From Puffinus mauretanicus (taxonomy: Eukaryota; Chordata; Aves; Procellariiformes; Procellariidae): a stretch of DNA of 64,000 nucleotides. The notes beneath the pieces were generated by a model that searched no databases, had not been told where the DNA came from, and saw nothing but the letters and a program-made list of their open reading frames with translations. The stretch covers positions 372,001 through 436,000 of the forward strand of contig JAJKFH010002438.1 of assembly GCA_023333565.1 (NCBI GenBank). Reading direction: 5' to 3'. The position numbers were made by a program, and so were the translations under genes. Below, piece by piece: positions 1 through 12,600 of the stretch (the first letter of the stretch is position 1; each line of letters starts with the position of its first letter).

Positions 1-487
1 GCACAGTAAACAAGGAAGGTTGTTATGCTCCATAAATCTTTTATTTATTCATATTATACAGGCATACTCTGAACACCTGTTATTTTTCCTACACGACTGC
101 TTTGACATCTAGTCAATACATTTGCTTCTACAACAGAGAATTATCTGAAAGTGTTTTCATGCCAAAAAACTGAAGGCATCTTTTCTAACGCTCCGAGGCT
201 GCACTTGAACCTATGAGGATGTTGAAAAGCAGCACATACCCTGAGCAAAATTGTCAGGTTCAAGCTTCTGCCGTAATTTCTCTGGAATAAGCCTCCGACA
301 CTCTGTATTCAGTTTTCCGTATGTAGAAAACTGGGATGGAAATATCCTCAAAGTCCTGACTGGGTTGTGCATACCCACATTTCACCTGTTAACTCTGTGA
401 CATAGAAGGGCTTCAGAAAGTAATGAGTAATCAGAGTATTGATTACTCATTCTTTTTATGCGAGGTAAGGTAAATGATTAAGTTCAC
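1..487 (-). other. UPF2: UPF2 intron 16, partial
   Basis: Sequence 3' of exon 16 in gene direction. It holds the first copy of the 44-bp direct repeat at 179-222. No further UPF2 exon is visible, so the intron continues past the window edge. Confidence 0.8.
179..222 (+). repeat. 44-bp exact direct repeat, copy A
   Basis: Forty-four bases running from tcttttctaacg to ctatgaggatgt recur without mismatch at 1105-1148 in the same orientation. The flanks differ at once on both sides. UPF2 exon 16 lies between the two copies. I do not recognise the unit as a known element. Confidence 0.9.
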
Positions 488-627
488 CTCTTCTTCTGGC
501 TCATTTACTTCACTTTCATTTCCAGATTGTTCCTCTGTCTCTGCTCCACCTTCCTCCTCCTCTTCATCCTCTTCCAGATTCTCTCCTTCCGTTATGGAAT
601 CTTTGGAATCTTTGTCATTCACAATTC
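488..627 (-). CDS. UPF2: UPF2 exon 16 (residues 1011-1057, acidic tail); last exon in window
   Basis: 140 bases encoding GIVNDKDSKDSITEGENLE, a Glu/Asp run, then EEQSGNESEVNEPEEE. The acceptor is ccaaatttcag and the donor is gtgaac. It ends on a codon boundary, and the next UPF2 exon should lie left of position 1. Confidence 0.93.
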
Positions 628-3600
628 CTGAAATTTGGAAAAAGAGAAAGAATTAGAACAAGGAACTAGAACAGAATTAGAACATTAGAACAAACCACTC
701 AAGTTATATGTAGAAGATCACTTCAAAAGTCCATTGTCACTGAACATTAAAACTTCCAATGGGTCATAATATTCCACTTCTGAATGAAATATTTTCTATA
801 TAGTTACCTTACTCGTAAAGGGTAATAATTTCCCTGCCAGAAAAAGGAGGAAAACATAGAGAATGTTTAAAATCTCCCACAGAACAGCAATCAAGAAGCT
901 GCGCTGTGCAAACTATCCTCAAGCTAAACATGCAACCTTACTGAAACATGCACTGAAACATGAGTACTAAATTACAGATGCTCTACAAAACCAGCAGAAC
1001 CCAGAAGACATCAAGCCTCTGCAGTCTTAGTTCCAGTACTTCACACTGCTGTCAATTAACAGTTTTGAAACAACTATTTTCTGAGCCTGTAATAAACCTT
1101 TGACTCTTTTCTAACGCTCCGAGGCTGCACTTGAACCTATGAGGATGTAGGTGCCTATATAAAGTCTTTAGGAAATCAAGAGTCTCTTCGAAAGTATTAT
1201 CGAGTGTGCTCATCCTACCTGCACACAGGACTGACAGTTCTTTCACTGTGTTTTAGTTCATCTTGCAGTTTTCCTCACTGACTTGCTTGCCACCTCTATC
1301 CCTCAAGACATTTTAGTTTACTCTGTGTGTAAGGTATCAAGCATAGCTCCCTAAACCTCTGCTTTCTTTCAATAAGATATCCTTCAATGTAATACCCTTA
1401 TCTGTATCATTCCCACAGTAGTGAAAAATTGCTTCAGTGTCCAATGTAGTCTTAGATACAGATTTCAAGCAGAATTGTTCTCAGAGAAAATATTTAAGAA
1501 TTGAGCATGGTTCTGATTCAGGAAAAAATGAAGATCTGTTTTTAGAGAACAGCTATTGCAAAAATTAAGTCATCTAATGCAAAAAAGGACAAACTTCCAG
1601 CATACGCTATTGTTCTCACACATTCTTTTAATTTTTTTCATTAATTTACAAAGCCACTTAATCCTCCAGAGGATCATGGTTTGAGCTAGCAATGCTGATT
1701 GCCAGCAATTGAGAAAGCAATGCTGACGCCAGCCTTCTGCGACAGAGCAGATCTAAGCCAGTAATTTTTCAAAGATTTTACTAAGGAGTCAATACAGTTA
1801 CTATGCAGTTTCTCATTCATATTTTGACATTTTACCAACCATACTTAGGGTCAGCCGTTAGCTTCAAGTTTTTTGGATGGCAAATGAACACATCAGTTCT
1901 GTGCTCGTGGCACTCCTTGTTTGTTCTCTGCCACATGCAAAGAACAAATGCAGTAGTACGCAATTCTTAAGCGGAAGTCTAGATTCTGAACATACAAGTG
2001 GTTTGGGGGCATACCAGATTTTTCTGTTTTTGTTTTTGCTCCACCTCCAGGTGCCTTTAAGACATGCAATACGCAGACACACACAGCCAGGTCTCTACAA
2101 AAATATGACTAAGATCACGAAGACCAGCTTTAGGAGGAGGTGAATCTTTACAGCCATGCTTGAATTAGATAAAACTCAGAAATGAAATGAACGGTATATA
2201 TGGCTGTATGGTAGTTATTGAGGATTTCAGCTCTGTGTGAACACACACACATACACTTCCTCCTTCATATTCCAGAGGTTTCAAAGCATTCTTTTTTTCC
2301 CCTATTTATAAACACCGTGCTCTTCAAACTCTGTGCTGCTCCATAATTATGCAAGAGTTTCTTTTGAATCACTCAGTATATTCTCACTGCTACAAAATCA
2401 CCAGAGTGGCGCAGGAACCAACAGTCACTCCTAGCTCAAGGTCTGCAGGCAACAAGCTACCCCACTGTTCTGCCTAGAATTACGCTTCAGACTGCTAAAG
2501 AGCAAAGCACGTCATGGTCTTCAGCACAATACCTTCTCAGTGTTATTGTCCATGGGCCGAGGAACTGTGGGGACAAATTGATCAAGAACTGCAGTTTTAC
2601 TAGAGCTTTTTGCTAAAGCGTTAAAAACTCATTTCCTTCAGATACGCTCGCACCTATCCTCATAACCTTCAAAGATCAGAAAGGTAGATGGCAACCTTCC
2701 TGAGACCACCTTCAAACAGTCCTAATAGGAGGACTAGGAACTATCCCACCCTATACTGAAGTTTAATAGCAAGCAACTAATATCAGTATCAAGAAAGGCA
2801 ACACACTTGGGGGGAGGACACATGACAACCCCCTTTTTAAAGACTGTACTGTTGACGGGCTTTGCTCGTGCCAAAACAAACACAATAAAATGTTCTCCAA
2901 CACTTGCTCACATCCAGTGACCACGTATCTCCCTCCCCCTTAACTACACCAAACTCAACTGCTGTTGTGGTGGTGATTCAGAGAACAGAAGTTCTTATGA
3001 TTTGTAGGAAGGAAGTGCTGAGTATCTTTCAAAAGAGTATTACAGTTTATGTAACTAGTGGTAAATTACTTCTTGGTTACCATTTTGAGAGCATAAAAGC
3101 TAGTAACTTAGATCATATTGTAGGGAAATTTTTGTCTGAATTTCAGTTGCTACATAGGTAATTTTAAGGCATGTCAACTAAACAAACAGCATATTAAAAA
3201 TATAAATTCCTCCTAAAACAGAAGTTGCAACGTTTCACCTGGCAATTACACATACTCATCCCACTGGATTAAAGGATTATTCTTAAAAATTGAACTTGTC
3301 TAACTAGATGAAGTGCTATTAAGGCTATAATTAACACTTATAAAGTGTAAAATTTACATATAAAAGCTTTTCATGACCAAGCTTGTCTTCAAATAAAAAT
3401 GGAAGATTAGAATACAACTCCATTTAATGAGAAATGAGCACAGTACTATCCAATAATTAGTAAGAACTGATAACTACAAAAGGTTTGAAGGTTAATATAA
3501 TGATAGTAGTTTTAGATACACACTAACCAATATTTTGTCAACTGAGCTGTGCTGCAAAGCCAACTTTTTTCTCCTGAAATTCAGTGATTTTTAATACAGC

Positions 3601-6600
3601 AAGATTTATAAATATACACCATTGTAGTCTTAGCAGGAATTACAAACTAGCACAAAACCTAGCTGACAGATACATTTTAAGAAGAAAAAAAAACTTTAAC
3701 AAACCAACCAAAGCTCTAAATCATTAAAAGGAAATCATCCTCTGGCCTCTACTGAAATGTAAAGCCCATTCAAAATTATTCCAAAGGAAGTGGAAGGATC
3801 AAAGTACCTGACAGTGTTTTATAAGCAAAACATGTTCTCTCTTTTATTGTAGTCTTACACTAATGCTTACTTTGACACAGCAGCTGTAGTCAAATCTGAA
3901 CTGGGGAAGGAACAGAGTTGCAAGCAACCAATCTACCAAAATGACCAAGCTGGTTTCCATCAGTTGCTCACCAACTAATAGGCTGCAGTAATTGAGTGCA
4001 CAGATACTCCTTGGGTTTTGTAGTAGATGCGCTTCCTAAATTTTTCTGATGAAATTCATAGTTTTCTTCCTCATCATTTGCACCATACTACTCCATTTAC
4101 TTATTTTATATACATACATATACACACACACTCCTTCCCCCTCTCCAAATACTACTATATTAATAGTATTCAAACTGACTTTTCCCCCTCCCCAAACACT
4201 CAACCACTTTAAGTTACGGAGTTTCGACATGACCTCTATGGTGATCAGAAAAATGCAAACAAGTTACAAAAATTTTTCTACCATGAGAATAAAAAGATCA
4301 TATCATGAGAATAACAATAGTTACCTGTCATCATCATAAAAAAGATCATTTTAAGAAATACAGGAACTGGCAAAAAGACCTCATTTCCCTTGCACGTTTT
4401 CTTACCTAATTTTATTAAGAATTCACGTTCCAAGTCTTGCACCTGTCTGATAGCTTCTTCCAAAGAATTGCAGAGCTTTATCTTTGGTCTCAGCAGTTCC
4501 AGTGTATCACTGATCATATAGTCTATGTCTATAGGAAACGGGTGGTCTTTTGTCCAAACATCCAGACTTTTTTTCCACCAAACATACCGCTAGAATACAA
4601 AATACTCAAATAAATTATATGCACACTGGCATTTATAAACTATTTAACTTGCCTAGCCACGTTTAGACAGTAGAAAATGCAAAATATTTCACATCACTAC
4701 TCTCCTACTACATATATGTATTAGATATTTTGATATCACTAAACATTGTTTGGTAACAATGGATATCACAAACATTAAGAATATGCTCCTTTTACCGTAA
4801 CGACTGTTAGAAGTATGAAGACTGAGCAAAAAAGCACTGAAAAGAAAGTGCCTTCTAAGGGTAGATTCTTTCTATGAGAGATAAGCACTTAATCGGCCAG
4901 CTTTCAACTCCTTCCTCCATATATTTTCCAAGAAAATTAATTGCCCCAAAGGCATATTATGGGGAGAAGGGGGGAAACATCACAAAAGTTTTAAGCCTGC
5001 AGCTAGCATGAAGTGACTTATCCGGTTTGCTTTGCAACAAATTAGTGCATACCCCTTCCAATAAAATTGTAAAAAATAAATGTTGATCTTAAGTGAACCT
5101 AACAGTAGAATCTGCGAACAAAGGTGTTGCAAAAATTGCATCTGAAAATGAAGTATGAGTAACCGAATGTTTATTTAAAAGGCGATATGGTCAAAAGGAA
5201 CACTTGTTGAAATTGTAAGGTGTAACAAAAATATGATGACTTCTTCACTGACAAGTTTATTTTGCGTTTAAAAATAGGACCATACTGTACTTCAAAAAAA
5301 TCATTTTACATCTCAGATACAGATGAAGGATATGCATCCTGAAGGTGTGAAATAAGTCATTATCACCTCAATTTTAAATTATACTAAAACAAGGATATTG
5401 ACAGAGAGAAGCAGAAAGAAAAAGAAATTAAGTCCAAAGAGTTTTAGCATGAACTCCATGGACTGGAATTCCACATTTGCTCAGAAGAACCCATTTCGGT
5501 GTTTAAACGCTCCCGTTATGAAATCTTTTTCCCGCCCTTACATCTATTGAGTCAGAACTTTCCTTGCTGCAACTTGTGACCATTACTTCTCATCCTTTCA
5601 CCGTGCATGCCTGAGAGTATCTGACTCCTCCTCTACAAACACTATTAGCTGAGGACAGCAGTCTAATTAGCATTCTCTTCTCCAAGCTGAGCAAACCCAC
5701 AATATGAGAACTGAGAGCCGCCTGATCATTTTCGTGACCCTCCGCTGGACTCAGCTCAGTTTGCTGATGTCTCTCCTCTCATCTACCAGGGAGCCCTGAA
5801 CTGGAAACAGTGGTCTAGATGTGGCCTCGCAAGTGCCAAGCAGAAGGGAAGGGAAAAAAGAAAAAAGGAAAAAAGAATAAACTTTCCTCAAGCTGCTGGC
5901 TACACTCTTGTCAATGCAATGTAGTGTGCAGTTGGTCTTCATCACCCTAATGGTGCAGAACTTAATGTCATGTTCATACAGTGCAGGAGTCCTGGCTCTA
6001 TTCCTGCAAAGCTGCTTTCTAGGTAGTCAGTGCCAGGCTGTATTGTTGCATAGAGCTATTCCATCCCAGCTGGAAGACTTGATACTTACCTTTGCTGGAA
6101 TTCACAAGGTTTCTGTCAGCCCATCCTTCCATTTGCTGAGACCCCCTGAAGGGGGGAACCTAAACCCTTCAGTGAATCAACTGCTACCCCAGTGTTCCGC
6201 AAGTTTGCTGGAACAGTAACATCTACACATAACTGAACATAACACGTCACTTTAAAATAAAACTGCTACCAGACAGACAGGATTCTAAAAATTATAGCGC
6301 TAGAGAACAATGAGAGAAATACGTAACAGACTGACTTACATTAGCTTGTTAAAGAAATCTACAGAACTATACAAAATTTAGTTTAGAATACCTGAAAATA
6401 TACAAGAAAGCAATCAAGTTTTCGTTTGCTGGATCCTCTGTCAAAATACTGCCCACAGGTATCGAGGATAGTACAAACTAGTCTGATTCTGAAAAGATGC
6501 TCTGGAGGGTCCAGTGGACTAGGACTACCATCAGGATTCACACCAAATGATGTGAAAGAATAAAGAGTTCGAAATATTACAGCTGATTCCACCATTCGAT

Positions 6601-9600
6601 AATTGTAAAGCTCCCCCAGAAACTTGGCACTGCTGATCCGCCGTTGGTTAAACTTTGGCTGGTTAACCTTTATCAAAAAAGAACAAAAAATTCACTTTAT
6701 CATGCAGACACTATAGAATCTTTGTAAAAGGTTTGGTTTTGGTTTTGTTTTTTTTTTTAAAAGAAAAAAGCAGCATAAAAAAATCAATAGAATTCATTAT
6801 AATAAAAGATGATTATTTATGGCTACATACATTACACAAAATGAAACATTAAAAAGTAGTTATGAAAGCTGGTCAACTAGTCATTATTATAAAGTTCAAA
6901 TACATTTAGCGTATGCTCTATCTTAAATCTATGATGATTTTTCATTGTCCAGAGAATTCTTACAATTATAACATCTATCAAAATATGGACTAGTCTCCAA
7001 AGTTACTTGAAGTTGCATGAATCTGACTGCACTGTGAAAGAATACATTGTATGCCCGTACTATAATAAGGGGAGCAAAACAACTGTCCTAGTAATCTTTG
7101 CGGTTTGTTGGGTTTTTGGGCAGGGCAGTTTTTTAAATTTAAATAAACCTACATAAAGCAAACAACTGAGGTAGAAAAGTCATCAAACAAAAATGCAGAA
7201 TCCAAGGATTCCTGTCTTTAAGCAAGATTATTTTACTGTTTTCCTTTCAACACAAGTAGATAAGTATAGCTTAATAAGAATGTTGGTTGTTTACCTCCAT
7301 TCCTAGTCGAATATCCTCTAGCACTCCATCCACAACATGAATTCCGACATCTTCCTGGTAAAGGACCAACCCTGCTAAGAGGTTGGCTACACAGTGAATG
7401 CTATTATATTTCACATTCCAGATGTTGATCATACAGCATATAACATAGTCTTTTACTTCTGCATCCTGCCAAGGCAGCTTGCGCATCTGTCTCAGGACCT
7501 AAACCAAATTTTACGACAAGCTTAACATTTTAGGAGGCAAAATATCAAGACACTCACTCTCATCCCGTCTCTCACAGTTGGGATGAAATCCCTGTAAGCA
7601 CCTGCAAGCAACCTCATTCTCTCTTTCAAGCATCCTTCAGATCTGCAGTAGCTACAGAAAACTTTATGTATGTATAACTCAGCTGCTGTCCTCTAGCTAC
7701 TAATCAAGCTGTCCAAAACTGTTCCATAATTTCCTTGTTCTTACAGTCTGTATTTAACTGTAGGCTTTTGTCTCTTACTCTGCACACAAGACACTTAGCA
7801 CAAAGATTCTCATTTCATTCTCTATTTGTTCAGCACTTAATGCTGTGGAGAATGCAGGTCCATGACTGGAGCTTCTATGCATTACAATAAAAGAAATGAA
7901 ACCATCTTAACAATCAGGGATACAAAAATGATCCCTGTTCCTCACAATTAAAAAAAAAATTATAACCCTCCCCAAACCCTTCGAAAGTTAGTACTACATC
8001 ACTTCCAGTAAAATCTGTATTAAAGATTTCAAAAGGATTTACCTTCTCCGTGGTGACCTTGGAGAGATCCTTATAAAGAAGCTTACGAATATATTCCTGC
8101 AAAGGAGGACGTTTTTTCTTCACAGTTTTTTCAGCTGGAGGGGGATTACAGTAGTAATAGGCATTTTCTACCATTGTAACATAGCGTGCATCAAGATGCA
8201 TTGCTTGTTTTTTTCTCATCATTTGTTCCTGGAAATAAATGCAAATGATCAGTTAAAGATGTTGACATACCACATTTTCAAGCCAAAGGCTTTTACACAG
8301 TTACATTTGCGATAAAGGAAACATGAAAAGTTGCAGAAAAGTAGGTTAAAAGCTTGGGTAGAGAGAAGAAAGGACAAAGCATATATATGGTTCTGTGTTA
8401 CTATTTCCAAGGTCATTTTTCTTTACAATCCCTATTTTTATAATAGTTCACCTGTGGTGAAAAAGGTTTCAGAAAACTATTTAAAATTTAACTTGAAATC
8501 TAAATGTTATATTAAGATAAATGGTTAAAAAGATTATTAGCCACTCTATTCAAAACATGATTTTATTTAACTAAAGTAGCTGAAACATTAACGTTTTGAC
8601 ACAAGCATAGTGAATCATCATAAGAGTGGCAGTCTACTTTTTACATCAGTATGCAATTCCAGAGAGTTTATATTGATGGTTTCACATGAATTTTCAATGG
8701 TTTAGGCAATGGCATTTTCCTTATTGCATGCTCCATTGTTGCTGTTTACCCAAGCAGAATAGACTGCAAGAAAAACAGTACCTACCATAAAGCAGTATTT
8801 CAGGAAAAATCAGACAAGTTAAAGGTTGCTACATCAACACTAATTACTGTGCTTAATTGTCAGGATTGTCCTAGTTTTCCTCACTGAATACAATCTTTTC
8901 TCCATACTTCAGTTTGGATTTATTTTGTGGGTTTTAAAAATTCCTTGTATCTAAAAATTCTGTATAAGAACTAAAGTAGCAGTTCTAAGCTGCTGATTTT
9001 TACAGTTAAAGATGAGGATGAGCTAATTCCATATAATTCCATTATACGCATTTTATAATATGCATTTTTTAATATGCATATGTATATTTATATGTATGTA
9101 TGTGTGTAATTCTGTAAGTTGCATTAAATTTTTATGTACATCATATGATCCCATATATTCTAAATCACTCTAAGGTGGTTCAACAGGAAAAGAAACTGCA
9201 TTGGTTTAGGCTTTATTATTTAATAGAGGTTGGCTACACAGTAATTTACAGCATCAAACAGATAAACAAAACTAACATGTAAGTATTATTTTATCACCAC
9301 ACATAAATGTTAGTATACCCATTCATGCAGTCCAGTAAACTAATGAAAAGAGTTAAAACCTTCTTTGATCATTGGTGAACAAGCACAATTTTTTGTGCAG
9401 GTGGACTTTCCACTAAACTTGAATAATTTAAGTTTCTTTTACAAGGCAGTGGTTCAGTTCAACTGAAATGTAAATGTACTCAAACAGCTCCTTAACCTTG
9501 AGTTTCAGCTGCTAATTCAATGAGGAAGAGTAGTTTTGTGTAACATAGTGTGCTGCTTTCGGCTGGGATAGAGTTAATTTTCATACTAGTAGCTGGTATA

Positions 9601-12600
9601 GTGCTGTGTTTTGGATTTAGTATGAGAAGAATGTTGATAACACACTGATGTTTTAGTTGTTGCTAAGTAGTGTTTACTCTGGTCAAGGACTTTTCAGCTT
9701 CCCATGCTCTGCCAGGTGCACAAGAAGCTGGGAGGGAGCATAGCCAGGACAGCTGACCCAAACTGACCAAAGGGATATTCCATACCATATGATGTCACGC
9801 TCAGTATATAAACTAGGAGACGTGGTCCGGGAAGCAGTGATCGCTGCTTGGGGACTGGCTAGGCATCAGTCAGCGGGTGGTGAGCAACTGCATCATGCAT
9901 TACTTGCTTTGTATATTCTATTATTACTACTACTATTTTACTTTATTCCAGTCATTAAACTGTCTTTATCTCAACCCACGAGTTTTCTCACTTTTACCCT
10001 CCCGATTCTCTCCCCCATCCCACTGGAGGAGGGGGAGTGAGCGAGCGGCTGTGTGGTGTTTAGTTGCTGGCTAGGGTTAAACCACGACACATAGTAACCC
10101 AAAAAATAACGTAATTTTCTTCCTAGATTGTATGCATCTATTGCCAGGAAGGTCTCAATCTGACATCAACCCTAAGGCATTTCATTTTTAACCTTTTCCG
10201 TGACACAAATGGCCTCCGCTTCGATTCTCCGAGACTGTTCCCTTCCAAATGGGAAATTTCTGTCAAGTAGTAGCAAGTTTATCTACAGGTGCTTAACAGA
10301 TGCACAGCACTTAAAACAATTTATGTACTCAGTTGTTATGGGGGGAAAAACCACTTAGAGTAGAAAGTACCAAAACCTTACCGTGTCATATATGTTAATA
10401 TTACCTTTGTAAATTTTTTACCTTTTCTAGATGCATCAGGAGAAAATACATCTTTGCTGCCTTAATGACATTTATCATGTTTTACTATAAACTGAAAAAT
10501 CATAGAATCATAGAATCTGGGGCAAATGGGGCAAATGGGGCAAAGTAAAGCATAACAGAGAAAATGACAGAAGGGCTTGCAAATAAAATTTTAAAACCCC
10601 TAAAATTATATAATTTGTATATTATCCTGTTATAAAAAGTTGCACATTATACTGTAGATAGTAAGTTGTAATTAAAATGTTTCTTCCCAGAAGAGTCAAT
10701 ATGCACTACCCCAAGCCTCAAAATCGCTGTAATTTATCCTTTTTTTTGAGCAATCCCAATTCTAACTCTAAGTGGTTGGTATTAGACTTAATCTCTATTA
10801 AAAGTCACCGCCATTTTAAGCGACTCTGTGTGTTTCAATGCTTTTTCACTTAAGGCATCAAATCAGATGGACAGGCAGGAAAGAGAAACCATAACAATAC
10901 ACTGCCTACAGTAACAAAAACCTTGACACATTTCAGAAGAAAAAAGCAAGACCTGCAGTCTAAAGCGCTTTAAGCTAATTAACTAATGAAGACTTTGGGT
11001 CTTCATTTTACTAGGCTAAAATGAAGAACTACAAAGGTAAAGCATTACATTTGAAGATTAGGTTTCTGTTTTTCCTTTGATAAAAGGAGATCACAAATAA
11101 CATTAAAGTGTCCAAGTTAAAACAGTAAAAGGGTTTGGGTTTTTTTTTTCCCTTGGTGAGTAACAAAACCTCTCTGCACGTAGCATATATTGCAGATGCA
11201 TTTCAAAAGAAAATCTGGTGAGAATTAAGAGGAGCTCCTCTAGTTAGTAGTCCTGCTAACACCAATTTGCATCGCAAGAAATAGAATTTTTGCAAAGCAG
11301 CACCAAAAAAAAAAAAAAAGAGAGAGAGAAGTCGCCAAGTAAAAACTAAGCGGTAGGAAAAGCCCAATTCAGAAAAGCATTTCAGCATGACTGACATTTA
11401 AATTATCAGATTGTAATAAGATACTGAAACTGTTCAGCTCCCTCCTTCCCTTTACTACCTACACTGCTCTGCCCTGCTACATGTTCCAAGGGTTCAAAAT
11501 CAAAATTTTAAATTTCTTGGAAGTACACTACTGTTTTATAGTGAATTAACACAGTCTCATTCTAACTACAATTACTTTGTCACAGCCTCTGTCTGCACAA
11601 ACAACATTCTCCTACAGTTTCAACTCCATCTATAAAAGGAGTCACCCCGAGAAATAAGCCACCATGTAGCTTAAGTTCTATGTTTATGAATACAAATGAT
11701 CTTGCCCTAAAGCTTAAAAAAAACAATTTGACACAATTGTCTAAGTTAAAAGATTAAAAATGCATCAGAAGGCTTTTAATACCAAAACTTCAAATATTTT
11801 TTTAACAAGACCACAACAGCGTAACACAAGAATTTGACATTTTAACATGATTACATTACAGAAACATAGATCAAGATAATGCTGATCTTCCTTCCAAAGC
11901 ACCAATTCAAATAATCCAATTCAAATAATCCATTTATCAACAGACCAATCCTAAAGCCAAATTAGTTTTACATTAATATTTTAAATTACATAAAGGACAT
12001 TGAATTTGAATGACTTGCCAAGAAGAATGATTAACAGAAATAAACATTGCCCCGATAAAAGAAGAATCTTTAAATAATTTGCAAAACATGACAGTCGTTC
12101 TACAAAACCAGAATGTGATCATTAGATGTTTCTCTAGAATAAGTCACTTAGTGCCACTCTTATACAACGCTTTACTTCTTAATAATTCATTTTCCCTTAA
12201 TTACTTTTAAAATCCATTCTTAACTATGACTTTCTTCCACACCAGGACAAAGCAATACTGTCTTTAACAAGAGACATACAGCCTGTTTGGCATCTTATTA
12301 TATTACATAATATATTGTCAGCGGTAAAGATTAAGACCAATAATTATTTGGAAGATCAACAGGCCTTAATTCTACCCATAAGAGTAATTGATAAGATCAG
12401 CTTTACATTTACTTAGATTTTTACCACAAGATCCTAGTTAGCTTGCTTTGGGAGTAATCTTTTCTACAGTTCACACTAACTGGTACCATAAGACTATGAT
12501 CCAATTTGTATAATACTATTTAAGTCAAAATTAATCTCTATAGTTTCTATAGGGCAACATTAGAAGATGCAGCTATTAAGATGGTTGTAGAATATAAATC

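Larger units (their letters stand above)
9549..10089 (+). mobile_element. Solo LTR of an avian endogenous retrovirus (ERVL-like), 541 bp
   Basis: Begins TG and ends CA, and is flanked by matching catag 5-mers. Plus-strand promoter parts are in order: a CRE-like gatgtcacg at about 9791, a TATA box tatataaa at 9805-9812, a poly(A) signal attaaa at 9954-9959, then a pyrimidine-rich U5. No gag, pol or env lies inside or beside it, so internal sequence was lost by LTR-LTR recombination. I recognise the end segments as a common avian LTR family. The class assignment rests on the 5-bp duplication and recall. It lies antisense to UPF2 in intron 11. Confidence 0.85.

Noticed and set aside
1052..1246. 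Minus-strand 64-codon frame overlapping the 44-bp repeat
   Set aside because: No recognised protein, inside a UPF2 intron, and the copy at 179-222 lacks a matching frame, so coding is not supported.
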